In this document: positions 7,342-15,035 of the stretch, in pieces
Layout of the letters: each line of letters opens with the position of its first letter
Numbering within the stretch: position 1 is the stretch's first letter
Assembly: GCA_934670175.1 (NCBI GenBank)
Contig: CAKUOX010000013.1
Location: forward strand, 1 to 48,557
Direction: 5' to 3'
DNA length: 48,557 nt
From: an uncultured Clostridia bacterium
GTDB taxonomy: Bacteria; Bacillota; Clostridia; Christensenellales; Aristaeellaceae
Notes under the pieces: generated by a model
What the model was told of the DNA's origin: nothing
The model's input: the letters and a program-made list of their open reading frames with translations, nothing else
Database searches by the model: none
Translations under genes and position numbers: made by a program

Positions 7342-8685
7342 ATGGAAAACAGTATTTTTACCCGAAAACAGATCCGCGCGCTGGTGATCCCACTGATCAT
7401 CGAGCAGCTGCTGGCGTCGCTGATGGGCACCATCGATACGATGATGGTCAGCGCGGCCGGCTCCGCCGCCATATCCGCAGTTTCGCTGGTGGACGCGATC
7501 AACGTGCTCATCATTCACGTTTTTTCCGCGCTGGCTGCGGGCGGCTCGATCATCTGTGCGCAATATCTGGGGCGCGGCGACCGCAGGGAAGCGAACGAGA
7601 CCGGCCGCCAGCTCGTTTTGTGCGTCACGCTGCTTTCCTCTGCGGTGATGATCGTCTTTATTGCGCTGCGCAGTCCCATGCTGCGCCTGATCTTCGGCAG
7701 TGTGGAGCCGGACGTAATGTCGAGCGCGCAGGTCTATCTGCTGATTACGGCGCTGTCCTATCCCTTCATCGCGCTGTACAATGCGGGCGCTGCGCTCTTT
7801 CGCGTAGACGGCAATTCGCGGCTGCCGATGGCGGTATCCACCATCTGCAACCTGATCAACATCGGCGGCAATGCGCTGCTGATCTTCACGTTTAAGATGG
7901 GCGCTGCGGGTGCGGCGCTGAGTACGCTGGCATCGCGCGTGCTCAGCGCCGTGGCGGTGCTCTGCTTTCTGCGTCAGGAGAAGCAGACCATCGTGGTGCG
8001 CGATTATTTCAGCATTCGTCCGCAGATGAAGCGCATTTGGAACATTATGGCCGTGGGCGTGCCCACGGGCGTTGAAAACGGCATGTTCCAGTTCGGCAAG
8101 CTGGTGATCCAGTCCACGGTGTCCACGCTGGGCACGGCCGCCATCGCAGGCCAGGCCATGACGCAGTTGCTGGAGCTGCTGGCGAGCAACGCAGCCATGG
8201 GCGTGGGCATCGCGCTGATGACGGTAGCGGGACGCCTGCTGGGCGCGGGCATGATTGCCGAGGCGCGTGCCGCCACGCGGCGGCTATGTCTCTGGGCGGA
8301 GGGCACAGTGGTCATCATGTGCGCGCTGATCGCGCTGGGCGTCGCGCCGCTGACCCGTCTCTGCGCTCTGGAGCCGGAGGCGGCCGCCATAACCGTACAG
8401 CTCACGCTGATCATCTGCGCCGTGAAGCCCTTCATCTGGATGACGGCGTTTATTCCTGCCTACGCGCTGCGCGCCGCGGGCGATGTGCGCTTTACGATGC
8501 TGGTTTCATCGATCACCATGTGGAGCTGCCGCGTGGTCGTTTCCGTGGTGCTGATGCGCGCGTTCCACATGGGCCCGCTGGGAATGTGGATCGGCATGTT
8601 TTCGGACTGGTTCGTCCGCAGCGTCATCTTTCTCGTGCGCTTTCACGGCGATAAATGGACGCGCCGGCGCGTGATCGGCGATTAG
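7342..8685 (+). CDS. MATE-family efflux transporter
   Basis: A 447-residue integral membrane protein of the multidrug and toxin extrusion family, probably a Na+- or H+-coupled exporter of small organic compounds. The sequence is hydrophobic throughout and fits about 12 membrane helices in two related halves. Typical MATE segments are visible: VIPLIIEQLLASLMGTIDTM at the start, NAGAALFRVDGNSRLPM, INIGGNALLIF, and VGVPTGVENGMFQFGKL at the start of the second half. The ribosome binding site is weak (GAGAGAAA). The 178 bases between gltX and this gene contain an imperfect hairpin (ATCCGCA...TGCGGAT) but no clear promoter. The substrate cannot be told from sequence. Confidence 0.93.
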   Translation: MENSIFTRKQIRALVIPLIIEQLLASLMGTIDTMMVSAAGSAAISAVSLVDAINVLIIHVFSALAAGGSIICAQYLGRGDRREANETGRQLVLCVTLLSSAVMIVFIALRSPMLRLIFGSVEPDVMSSAQVYLLITALSYPFIALYNAGAALFRVDGNSRLPMAVSTICNLINIGGNALLIFTFKMGAAGAALSTLASRVLSAVAVLCFLRQEKQTIVVRDYFSIRPQMKRIWNIMAVGVPTGVENGMFQFGKLVIQSTVSTLGTAAIAGQAMTQLLELLASNAAMGVGIALMTVAGRLLGAGMIAEARAATRRLCLWAEGTVVIMCALIALGVAPLTRLCALEPEAAAITVQLTLIICAVKPFIWMTAFIPAYALRAAGDVRFTMLVSSITMWSCRVVVSVVLMRAFHMGPLGMWIGMFSDWFVRSVIFLVRFHGDKWTRRRVIGD

Positions 8686-8753
8686 CGCCCTACTGTTTTA
8701 AGCCATACGCAAGCGGTATATTATGTTAAATATATATTTGAGGGATGCGTTGG

Positions 8754-8782
8754 TTGCAAATGCGGCAAAAAGGAAGTAAAAT
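8754..8782 (+). promoter_or_regulatory. Promoter for the O-acetylation locus
   Basis: TTGCAA (8754-8759) and TAAAAT (8777-8782) are 17 bases apart in an AT-rich gap after the MATE gene; a second TATAAT at 8791-8796 could serve as an alternative -10 without a good -35. Confidence 0.55.
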
Positions 8783-8862
8783 ATAGAATGTATAATTCTG
8801 GTTCGTAACGATGAAGCGTGCGATCTGCCGGTCGCGATACTAAAGAAAAGTCAGGTGAAACA

Positions 8863-10023
8863 ATGCAGGCACCCAAGCATACGCCATCCCAACATGCCGA
8901 GCGTCCCGCGCGCCATGCGCAGGCGGGGGCAGATCGGCGCGTTTCAGGCCATACCGCGCGTCCGAACGCCGCGTCCGCTTCGCGGCAGCGACCGCCGCAG
9001 CATCGCGCGCGTCCGACCGGCACGGCGCATCGGACAACGCCGCCGCGCCATGCATCCGGCCGTTCCGGTGCGCCGGTGCGCCGTACAGGCGCCAGACGCC
9101 GCCGCTATCGGGTGGATCGCCGCAGATTGATGCTGCTTGGTGCGGCGCTGCTGGCGGTCATCGCGATCGTCGCGATCATTTTGGCGATCGTGCCGTCCTC
9201 GCATGCGCCGGTCGAAGCGCAGCCTGATGCAACGGAAGCTGCGTCGGCCGCGACGCAGGCGCCGCAGTCTACGCTCATGGCGCAGCCGGAGCCGACCGCG
9301 CAGGCGCCGCTGCCGACGATGGTTGCGGAGTATACCATCCTTGAGGACAAGCTCACCACTGATCACGCGCTGGGGCTGCCCGAGAGTCCGCGCGTGGACG
9401 ACAGCTATTTCAACGACTGCCTGTTCGTGGGCGATTCCGTATCGGAAAAGCTCAGGCTCTTCGTCAGTCAGGAACGCAAGGAGAATCCCACCTATTTGGG
9501 AAATGCCAGGTTCATCACGGCGTCCTCCTTCAGCGCGCGCAACGCGCTGCGCGAGGTGACGGAGACCTCACTGCATCCGTCGTGGCAGGGCCAGAAGATG
9601 CGTCTGGAGGATTTGATTCCGCTGACGGGCGCGACGAAGGTCTACATCATGCTGGGCATGAACGATGCGGGCATCAGCGGCTACAAGGATGCCGCGCAGA
9701 ATCTGATGACGCTGATCGGCCTGATCCAGGAAAAGTCGCCGGACATACAGATATTCATCGAGACCGCCACGCCCCGCCTGAGCGGCACGCACCCGACCAC
9801 GAAGCAGCTGCTGGCCTTCAACCTTCAGGTGAACGAATACGTTCAGCAGCTGGGCGATCCCAACGTGAACATCGTGGATGTGGCGTTCGTGATGCGTGAT
9901 GAGGAGGGCAAGCTCAAGGCGGAGTATTGCAGCGATCCGGACAACATGGCGATCCATTTCACCAATGCGGGCTGCCGCGCCTGGGTAGATTACCTTTATA
10001 CCCACGCGCTTGTGGCCTCATAA
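8863..10023 (+). CDS. Membrane-anchored SGNH/GDSL-type hydrolase
   Basis: A 386-residue single-pass membrane protein. Residues 1-87 are a cytoplasmic tail extremely rich in Arg, Pro, His and Ala; 90-111 form the membrane span; 112-155 are an Ala/Gln/Pro/Thr linker; the rest is an extracellular SGNH-hydrolase fold. Block I is LFVGDS with Asp191 and Ser192, block III is GMNDAG around residues 265-270, and block V is DNMAIHFTNAG with His365 as the expected catalytic base. Such enzymes remove or transfer acetyl groups on wall polymers. Start: an ATG with AGGTG 5 bases upstream is preferred to a GTG 45 bases earlier. It heads a locus with DUF4358, MBOAT and DHHW genes, which supports a role in surface-glycan acetylation. 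Actual substrate unknown. Confidence 0.8.
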   Translation: MQAPKHTPSQHAERPARHAQAGADRRVSGHTARPNAASASRQRPPQHRARPTGTAHRTTPPRHASGRSGAPVRRTGARRRRYRVDRRRLMLLGAALLAVIAIVAIILAIVPSSHAPVEAQPDATEAASAATQAPQSTLMAQPEPTAQAPLPTMVAEYTILEDKLTTDHALGLPESPRVDDSYFNDCLFVGDSVSEKLRLFVSQERKENPTYLGNARFITASSFSARNALREVTETSLHPSWQGQKMRLEDLIPLTGATKVYIMLGMNDAGISGYKDAAQNLMTLIGLIQEKSPDIQIFIETATPRLSGTHPTTKQLLAFNLQVNEYVQQLGDPNVNIVDVAFVMRDEEGKLKAEYCSDPDNMAIHFTNAGCRAWVDYLYTHALVAS

Positions 10024-10054
10024 ATAAAACAAGGAAAAACGAGGAGACATTACC

Positions 10055-10519
10055 ATGAAAAAGCTACTTTCACTGCTGTTGCTCGCCGTCATGATCCTTA
10101 CCCTGAGCGCCTGCGGAGGCGGCGGCAAGCAGAGCGCCAAATCGGCCGATCTGAAGGCCGTGCTGGCCAAGTTCACCTTCGACGGCGAAATGCTGGAGAT
10201 GGATGAAAACGATATGCTGGACGTATACGGCATTCAGGCCGCCGACATGAAGCAGTTCGCTGCCGCGGTGAACACCTCCGGCATCGACTGCGACGAGGTG
10301 GTGCTGGTGGAGGCCAAGGATGCCGACGCCGCCAGCCGCGTCAAGGAAGCGCTGGATAAGCGCTATCAGGCCAAGCTGAACGAGACGGAGAATTATCTGC
10401 CGGATGAATATGCGGTGATCAAGACCTGCTCCGTCGTCATGGATGGCAACTATGTGGCCATGATCGTGGCGCCGAACGCGGCGGATCTGGTGAAGATCTA
10501 CAATGAGAGCTTTAAGTGA
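10055..10519 (+). CDS. DUF4358 lipoprotein
   Basis: A 154-residue secreted lipoprotein. The N-terminus is a classic signal peptide ending in the lipobox LSAC, so Cys20 is the expected lipid-attached residue, followed by a Gly-rich linker. The remainder fits DUF4358, a small domain found in Clostridia: one region reads ADMKQFAAAVNTSG, then a helix rich in Ala, Lys and Glu, then YAVIKTCSVVMDGNYVAMIV. Its biochemical role is unknown to me. DUF4358 genes often sit beside MBOAT O-acyltransferase genes, as here, and the location between the SGNH hydrolase and the MBOAT gene suggests an accessory role outside the membrane. A GAGGAG site precedes the ATG, and a terminator follows directly. Confidence 0.8.
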   Translation: MKKLLSLLLLAVMILTLSACGGGGKQSAKSADLKAVLAKFTFDGEMLEMDENDMLDVYGIQAADMKQFAAAVNTSGIDCDEVVLVEAKDADAASRVKEALDKRYQAKLNETENYLPDEYAVIKTCSVVMDGNYVAMIVAPNAADLVKIYNESFK

Positions 10520-10543
10520 TTGATTCCAGGGCGCAGTTCCCCC

Positions 10544-10576
10544 AAACCCCCGTGCCGCTCGGGCATGGGGGTTTTT
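10544..10576 (+). terminator. Rho-independent terminator after the DUF4358 gene
   Basis: A 13-base stem (AAACCCCCGTGCC at 10544-10556 with its partner at 10562-10574, one G-T wobble) ends in a run of five T. It divides the locus into SGNH-DUF4358 and MBOAT-DHHW transcripts unless partly read through. Confidence 0.85.
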
Positions 10577-10648
10577 AAGGGATAGAAACAGTAAGCCGCA
10601 GCCATTCTTCCGGATGCACTTTGATTCTGGCTTAAAGGTGGGTTGACC

Positions 10649-12052
10649 GTGGTCTTTTCCAGTATGGTTTTTCTGTTTGTTTTTCTTCCGCTGACGCTGC
10701 TGGCGTTTTATGTGCTGCCGCGTCCGCTGCGCAACCCATTTTTGCTGCTGGCGAATCTGGTGTTCTACGGCTGGGGCGAGCCGGTCTATATCCTGCTGAT
10801 GCTCTTTGCCACGGTGGTCAATTATGTATTTGGCTACCTGATCGGCAAAACGCGGCATACCAGACCGGCGCGCGCGAAGATATACCTGGCGGCGGCGGTG
10901 GTCATCAGCCTGGCCAGCCTGGCGTACTTCAAGTATGCGGGCTTTCTGGCGGAAATCTACAATGCGATTCCCTTCCTGCCGGATATAAGCGTGCCGCAGA
11001 TCGAGCTGCCCATCGGCATATCCTTCTATACGTTCCAGACCATGTCCTATTCCATCGACGTTTATCGCGACGATGCGCCCGTGCAGCGCAGCCTGGTGAA
11101 CTTTGGCGTGTACGTTACGCTCTTTCCGCAGCTGATCGCCGGCCCCATCGTGCGTTATAAGGATGTGGCGGAGCAGCTGGACGGCGAGCGCGCGCCGGTC
11201 GCGCAGTTCGCGTTCGGCATTCGCCGCTTCGTCATCGGTCTGTGCAAAAAGGTGCTCATCGCCAACCAGATGGGGCTGCTCTGGGACAGGCTGCGCCCCG
11301 ACGCGGCGACAAACGGCGCGCTGGCGGCGTGGGTCGGCATCATCGCCTATACGCTGCAGATCTATTTTGATTTCAGCGGCTATTCCGATATGGCGGTGGG
11401 GCTTGGCAGCATGCTGGGCTTCGATTTCATGGAGAATTTCAATTATCCCTATATTTCCCGCAGCATCACCGAATTCTGGCGCAGGTGGCACATTTCGCTG
11501 AGCACCTGGTTCCGCGATTATGTCTACATTCCGCTGGGCGGCAACCGCGTCAAGCCTGCGCGCATGTATCTGAACCTGTTTGCAGTCTGGTTCCTGACCG
11601 GACTCTGGCACGGCGCGAGCCTGAATTTCATATTGTGGGGACTGTATTATTTCGTGCTGCTGGTGATCGAAAAGCGCTTTCTGGGCAGGTATCTCCAAAG
11701 GCTGCCCGCGTTTTTCCAGCATCTGTACGCGCTGCTGCTGGTGATGATCGGCTGGGTGCTGTTCTACTTTGACGGCGGCATCGGCGATTGCTTTGCCTAC
11801 CTGGGCGTGATGTTCGGCAGGAGCGGCGGCCTGATCTCCGCCGAGGCGCTCAATCTGGCCGTGCGCTATATCCCCATCCTGCTGGTCGCCATTCTGGCCG
11901 CGACGCCGTTGGGGAGCCGCCTGTGGAAGCGCATCGAGGGGTGCACGCCGGCGGGCGTGGCCGAGATCGCGCTCTGTCTGCTGGCGCTGGCGCTCTGTAC
12001 CGCCGTGCTCGCGAGCCAGAGCTACAATCCCTTCCTGTACTTTAAATTCTAA
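10649..12052 (+). CDS. MBOAT-family O-acyltransferase (PatA/DltB/AlgI-like)
   Basis: A 467-residue polytopic membrane acyltransferase that would carry acetyl groups across the membrane for transfer to a surface glycan. It begins VFSSMVFLFVFLPL, the usual MBOAT start, and contains ISFYTFQTMSYSIDVYR, FDFSGYSDMA, the block EFWRRWHISLSTWFRDYVYIPLGGNR, and LTGLWHGASLNF with the proposed catalytic His at residue 321. The GTG start at 10649 is chosen because AAAGGTGGG lies 6 bases upstream; the in-frame TTG six bases earlier is too close to that site. It lies 12 bases before the DHHW gene. It may instead belong to a D-alanylation system, but no dltA or dltC is nearby, so O-acetylation is more likely. 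Confidence 0.93.
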   Translation: MVFSSMVFLFVFLPLTLLAFYVLPRPLRNPFLLLANLVFYGWGEPVYILLMLFATVVNYVFGYLIGKTRHTRPARAKIYLAAAVVISLASLAYFKYAGFLAEIYNAIPFLPDISVPQIELPIGISFYTFQTMSYSIDVYRDDAPVQRSLVNFGVYVTLFPQLIAGPIVRYKDVAEQLDGERAPVAQFAFGIRRFVIGLCKKVLIANQMGLLWDRLRPDAATNGALAAWVGIIAYTLQIYFDFSGYSDMAVGLGSMLGFDFMENFNYPYISRSITEFWRRWHISLSTWFRDYVYIPLGGNRVKPARMYLNLFAVWFLTGLWHGASLNFILWGLYYFVLLVIEKRFLGRYLQRLPAFFQHLYALLLVMIGWVLFYFDGGIGDCFAYLGVMFGRSGGLISAEALNLAVRYIPILLVAILAATPLGSRLWKRIEGCTPAGVAEIALCLLALALCTAVLASQSYNPFLYFKF

Positions 12053-12064
12053 GGAGGCGGAACC

Positions 12065-13186
12065 ATGCGCAATCGAAAGTTGCAAATCGTCGCGATCCTG
12101 CTGTTCAGCCTCTATATCGGCGTCTTTGGCATATTATACGCCGTACTGCCCAAAGAATCGTTTTCAGAAAAGGAAAAGCGCGTGCTCGCCGCTTTTCCGG
12201 AGACCAGCCTGAAGACTGTGCTGGACGGCAGCTTTGAAAGCGGCTTTGAGACCTGGCTGTCCGACCATGTGCCCGGGCGGGATACGCTGGTGGGGATAAA
12301 CGCGGAATACGAGCAGATCAGCGCCCGCAACGGCTTGAACGGCGTGATCTACGCCGGAGGCGACCGCCTGTACGCCAGCGCGGACAGGCTGGACGCCGAG
12401 GATATTCGCAGAAAATGCGCGCGCATCAATGCCTTTGCGGAGGCGACGGCGCTGCCGACCGACGTGCTGCTAATTCCGGACGCGGGCTATATCCATGAGG
12501 CAGAGCTGCCGCTGCATGCGCCCTATCCGGATGCGGAATTGCACCGGCTGATGGCGGAATCGCTGGACGACGGCATCAACCTTATCTGGCCGGAGACACT
12601 CCTGAGCGCCGATTCGGAACAGGCGCAGCTGTATTACCGCACCGACCACCACCTGACCTCGCGCGGCTCCTATGAGGTCTGCCGCCTGTACGCCGAGACC
12701 GCGGGCAGGTCGCTGCCCGACACGGCGCAGTACGACGTTGAGACCTGCGATGGCTTCTATGGCTCCATGTACGCCAAGTCCGGCCTGTGGCGCGTGCAGC
12801 CCGACACGCTCGAGATCTGGCGGAGCAGGGCACTCGACCAGGTGAGCGTCAGCTTTGACGACCGCGAGGCGTCCGACAGCCTGTTTTTCACCGAGCATTT
12901 GCAGGAAATGGATAAGTATCCGGTGTTCCTGGACGGCAACCACGGCCTGGTGGTGATAGATACCGGCCGCGAGGGCGGCGAAAGCCTGCTGATCGTGCGC
13001 GATTCCTTTGGCCATTGCTTCGCACCCTTTGCGGCGGATGCGTTCGATCGCGTGGTGCTGGTGGACCTGCGCTATTATCGCAAATCCGTCAGCGCGCTGG
13101 CGCAGGAAATGCAGGTCGACCGCGTGCTCTTCCTCTATGGCGCGGACACCTTCATTACCGACGGCAATTTTGCCTGGCTGAAATAA
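12065..13186 (+). CDS. DHHW-family (AlgX/AlgJ-like) O-acetylation protein
   Basis: A 373-residue protein with one N-terminal membrane anchor (about 7-28) and an extracellular domain of the DHHW family, the Firmicute partner of MBOAT acetyltransferases, related in fold to AlgJ/AlgX/PatB SGNH-like transferases. The signature reads YYRTDHHLTSRG, so the family's DHHW is DHHL here (Asp194, His195, His196). The nucleophile serine is expected in VRDSFG (Ser314). It probably accepts acetyl groups from the MBOAT protein and places them on the polymer. A strong AAGGAGG site precedes the ATG. The polymer that is modified cannot be inferred. Confidence 0.88.
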   Translation: MRNRKLQIVAILLFSLYIGVFGILYAVLPKESFSEKEKRVLAAFPETSLKTVLDGSFESGFETWLSDHVPGRDTLVGINAEYEQISARNGLNGVIYAGGDRLYASADRLDAEDIRRKCARINAFAEATALPTDVLLIPDAGYIHEAELPLHAPYPDAELHRLMAESLDDGINLIWPETLLSADSEQAQLYYRTDHHLTSRGSYEVCRLYAETAGRSLPDTAQYDVETCDGFYGSMYAKSGLWRVQPDTLEIWRSRALDQVSVSFDDREASDSLFFTEHLQEMDKYPVFLDGNHGLVVIDTGREGGESLLIVRDSFGHCFAPFAADAFDRVVLVDLRYYRKSVSALAQEMQVDRVLFLYGADTFITDGNFAWLK

Positions 13187-13201
13187 AAAAAGCTGAAACA
13201 G

Positions 13202-13244
13202 AAAAATAGCCGCCATGAAAACGCGATATGCTTTCATGGCGGCT
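13202..13244 (-). terminator. Terminator for the epimerase operon
   Basis: A perfect 13-base stem (AGCCGCCATGAAA at 13208-13220 with TTTCATGGCGGCT at 13232-13244). The T-run lies on the minus-strand side (13202-13206), so it mainly ends the minus-strand operon; it may also slow transcription from the DHHW gene on the plus strand. Confidence 0.85.
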
Positions 13245-13251
13245 GCTTATA

Positions 13252-14283
13252 TCAGCCATTACAGATCTTCAGCGTATGCGCAAGCCCTGTGCGCAGATCG
13301 TACTCGGCGCGCCAGCCGAGCGACATTAGCCTGTCGGGGCTCAGCACCGCGCGGGAAACGGTGGAATAGCCCGCGCGTTCCGCTTCGGGCGGCAGGTCGA
13401 AGCGCAGCTGTACGCCCGCGAGCTCGGCCAGCGTTTCGGCGTATTCGCGTATGCTCACGGCGCAGTCGGGGTTGGCGACATTGTAGGCCTGCGCGGGTCT
13501 GCCCTTCAGCAGCAGCGTGATCAGCGCTGCTGCGGCATCCGCCGCATAGCAATAGGAGCGCACCTGCGCGCCGGGAGATTTCAAAATGATGTCCTCGCCT
13601 GCGAGCGCCCTGCGCAAAAACTGCGCGTCCGCACGGCTGTTTCGGGGAGTGATCGCCGCACCGTAGACATAGCACAGCCGGGCGCAGAGCGCGTCCGCCT
13701 CGTATTGCGCGGCGTAGCTGGCGCACAGCGTTTCTGCGGCGCGCTTGCTTTCCGGATAGCACGCGCGGGGGTTCATCGGGTCGATCCTGCCGTAGTCCTC
13801 CTCGGCAAACGCGGGCAGGCTCGGATTTTCGCCGTAGATCTCGCCGGTGGAGATCAGCAGCAGGCGTCCGCCGTGCGCGCGCAGGTGCTCCAGCAGGTTC
13901 ATCGTGCCCAGCAGGTTGGCCTGCATCGTGCCCACGGGATCGGCAGAGAATGCCAGCGGATGCGCGTTCGAAGCGGCGTGAACGATATAATCCGCCTTCA
14001 ACGGCGTTTTCAGCGGCAGGCATGCGTCGTAGGGCAGGCAGGACAGGCCCGCTATGCCCGATAGCGCTTCCCGCGCCCGCGCGGGGCTGCGGCACAGCGC
14101 CGCCAGGTGCATATTCAGCCCGTGGCGCGCGTTCACATGCGCCAGCGCGCGCAGCAGGTAGCTGCCCACCAGCCCGCTGCCGCCCGTGACGGCCACCGTG
14201 CGCCCGCGCAGCCGGTCAAAGGGCAGGCCGAGGGCGGCGATGCGCTCGAGCTCCTGCAGCAAAAGCGGATGATCCTGGTTCAT
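13252..14283 (-). CDS. NAD-dependent epimerase/dehydratase (extended SDR)
   Basis: A 343-residue nucleotide-sugar-type short-chain dehydrogenase/reductase. The Rossmann glycine motif is TGGSGLVG (33-40); the catalytic Ser/Thr is in LISTGEIYGE (about 145-146), and the Tyr-x3-Lys pair is Tyr176/Lys180 in CYPESK. YGENP and the phrase RSYCYAADAAAAL are typical of the dTDP-glucose dehydratase / UDP-glucuronate decarboxylase group. It is the last gene of a three-gene minus-strand operon with two cytidylyltransferase-type enzymes (30-base gap to the previous gene). That suggests it modifies an NDP-activated sugar or sugar-alcohol used in a surface polymer. The exact substrate is not determinable from sequence. 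Confidence 0.88.
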   Translation of the reverse strand: MNQDHPLLLQELERIAALGLPFDRLRGRTVAVTGGSGLVGSYLLRALAHVNARHGLNMHLAALCRSPARAREALSGIAGLSCLPYDACLPLKTPLKADYIVHAASNAHPLAFSADPVGTMQANLLGTMNLLEHLRAHGGRLLLISTGEIYGENPSLPAFAEEDYGRIDPMNPRACYPESKRAAETLCASYAAQYEADALCARLCYVYGAAITPRNSRADAQFLRRALAGEDIILKSPGAQVRSYCYAADAAAALITLLLKGRPAQAYNVANPDCAVSIREYAETLAELAGVQLRFDLPPEAERAGYSTVSRAVLSPDRLMSLGWRAEYDLRTGLAHTLKICNG

Positions 14284-14313
14284 GAAAGCGCCTCCTGCCT
14301 TTTTGAAGGTCGG

Positions 14314-15015
14314 TCAGTTCGACTTGCTGAGCATCAGCAGCGCGCGGAAGATGTCGATATCCTCCGGCGTGGTGAGCTTGATATTTTTTTCGGAGCCGTG
14401 GGAGAAGTAGATGGTGCGCCCAAGCTCCACCATCAGCGTGCAGGATGCGATGGAATTCGTGATGCCCTTTTCCAGCGCCTCGCGGTGCGCGTCCGCCAGC
14501 GTGCCGATGGGGAAGGCCTGCGGCGTCTGCGTGCGCTTCAGGTTCTGGCGCGGATAGCTCGAATGCGTGGAGAGCTGATCCTCCGTCTCCAGCATGGCCT
14601 CCTGACACGGCACGACGGCGATGGCGGAGCCATGCTGCGTGGCGGTGGCGATGCAGTCTGAGATGATGTCCGCCGAGATCATCGGGCGAATGGCGTCGTG
14701 CACGAGCACCAGATCGCCGCGGCCATAGTGCTTTTCCAGCTCATATACGCCGTTGCGGATAGAGCCCTGACCGTTTTCACCGCCGGGAATGATGTGCCGG
14801 AGCTTCGTGATGCCGTATTGCCGCGCATAGGCGGAAAGGATGTTTTCCCAGCCCTCGATGCAGACCACGGCGATGGCGTCGATGTCCGCATGGCGCTGGA
14901 ATGCCTCCAACGTGTACACGATGACCGGCTTTTCGTTCACGGTGATAAACTGCTTGGGGATCTCCTGATTCATGCGCACGCCCTTGCCGCCGGCGATGAT
15001 CAGCGCAATATTCAT
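14314..15015 (-). CDS. IspD/TarI-like cytidylyltransferase
   Basis: A 233-residue nucleotidyltransferase that activates a phosphorylated alcohol with CTP. The signature IIAGGKGVRM (6-15) with the following PKQF, the central VLVHDAIRPMIS, the QTPQAFP segment and the final IKLTTPEDIDIF match the IspD/TarI family. IspD makes CDP-methylerythritol for isoprenoids, TarI/Bcs1 makes CDP-ribitol. Its position between an SDR-TagD fusion and an epimerase favours a TarI/Bcs1-like role, but an isoprenoid role cannot be excluded. The start with AAGGAG 9 bases upstream was chosen over an ATG 24 bases earlier that has no such site and lies inside the upstream gene's stop region. The upstream fusion gene ends 20 bases before it. 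Confidence 0.85.
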   Translation of the reverse strand: MNIALIIAGGKGVRMNQEIPKQFITVNEKPVIVYTLEAFQRHADIDAIAVVCIEGWENILSAYARQYGITKLRHIIPGGENGQGSIRNGVYELEKHYGRGDLVLVHDAIRPMISADIISDCIATATQHGSAIAVVPCQEAMLETEDQLSTHSSYPRQNLKRTQTPQAFPIGTLADAHREALEKGITNSIASCTLMVELGRTIYFSHGSEKNIKLTTPEDIDIFRALLMLSKSN

Positions 15016-15035
15016 GTGTGCTCGCTCCTTTTGCG

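Noticed and set aside
10649..12052. DltB D-alanylation protein
   Set aside because: No dltA, dltC or dltD is nearby, and the DHHW partner gene points to O-acetylation.
14314..15015. Straight call as the isoprenoid enzyme IspD
   Set aside because: Sequence alone does not separate IspD from TarI/Bcs1-like enzymes, and the operon context with an SDR-TagD fusion favours the latter.
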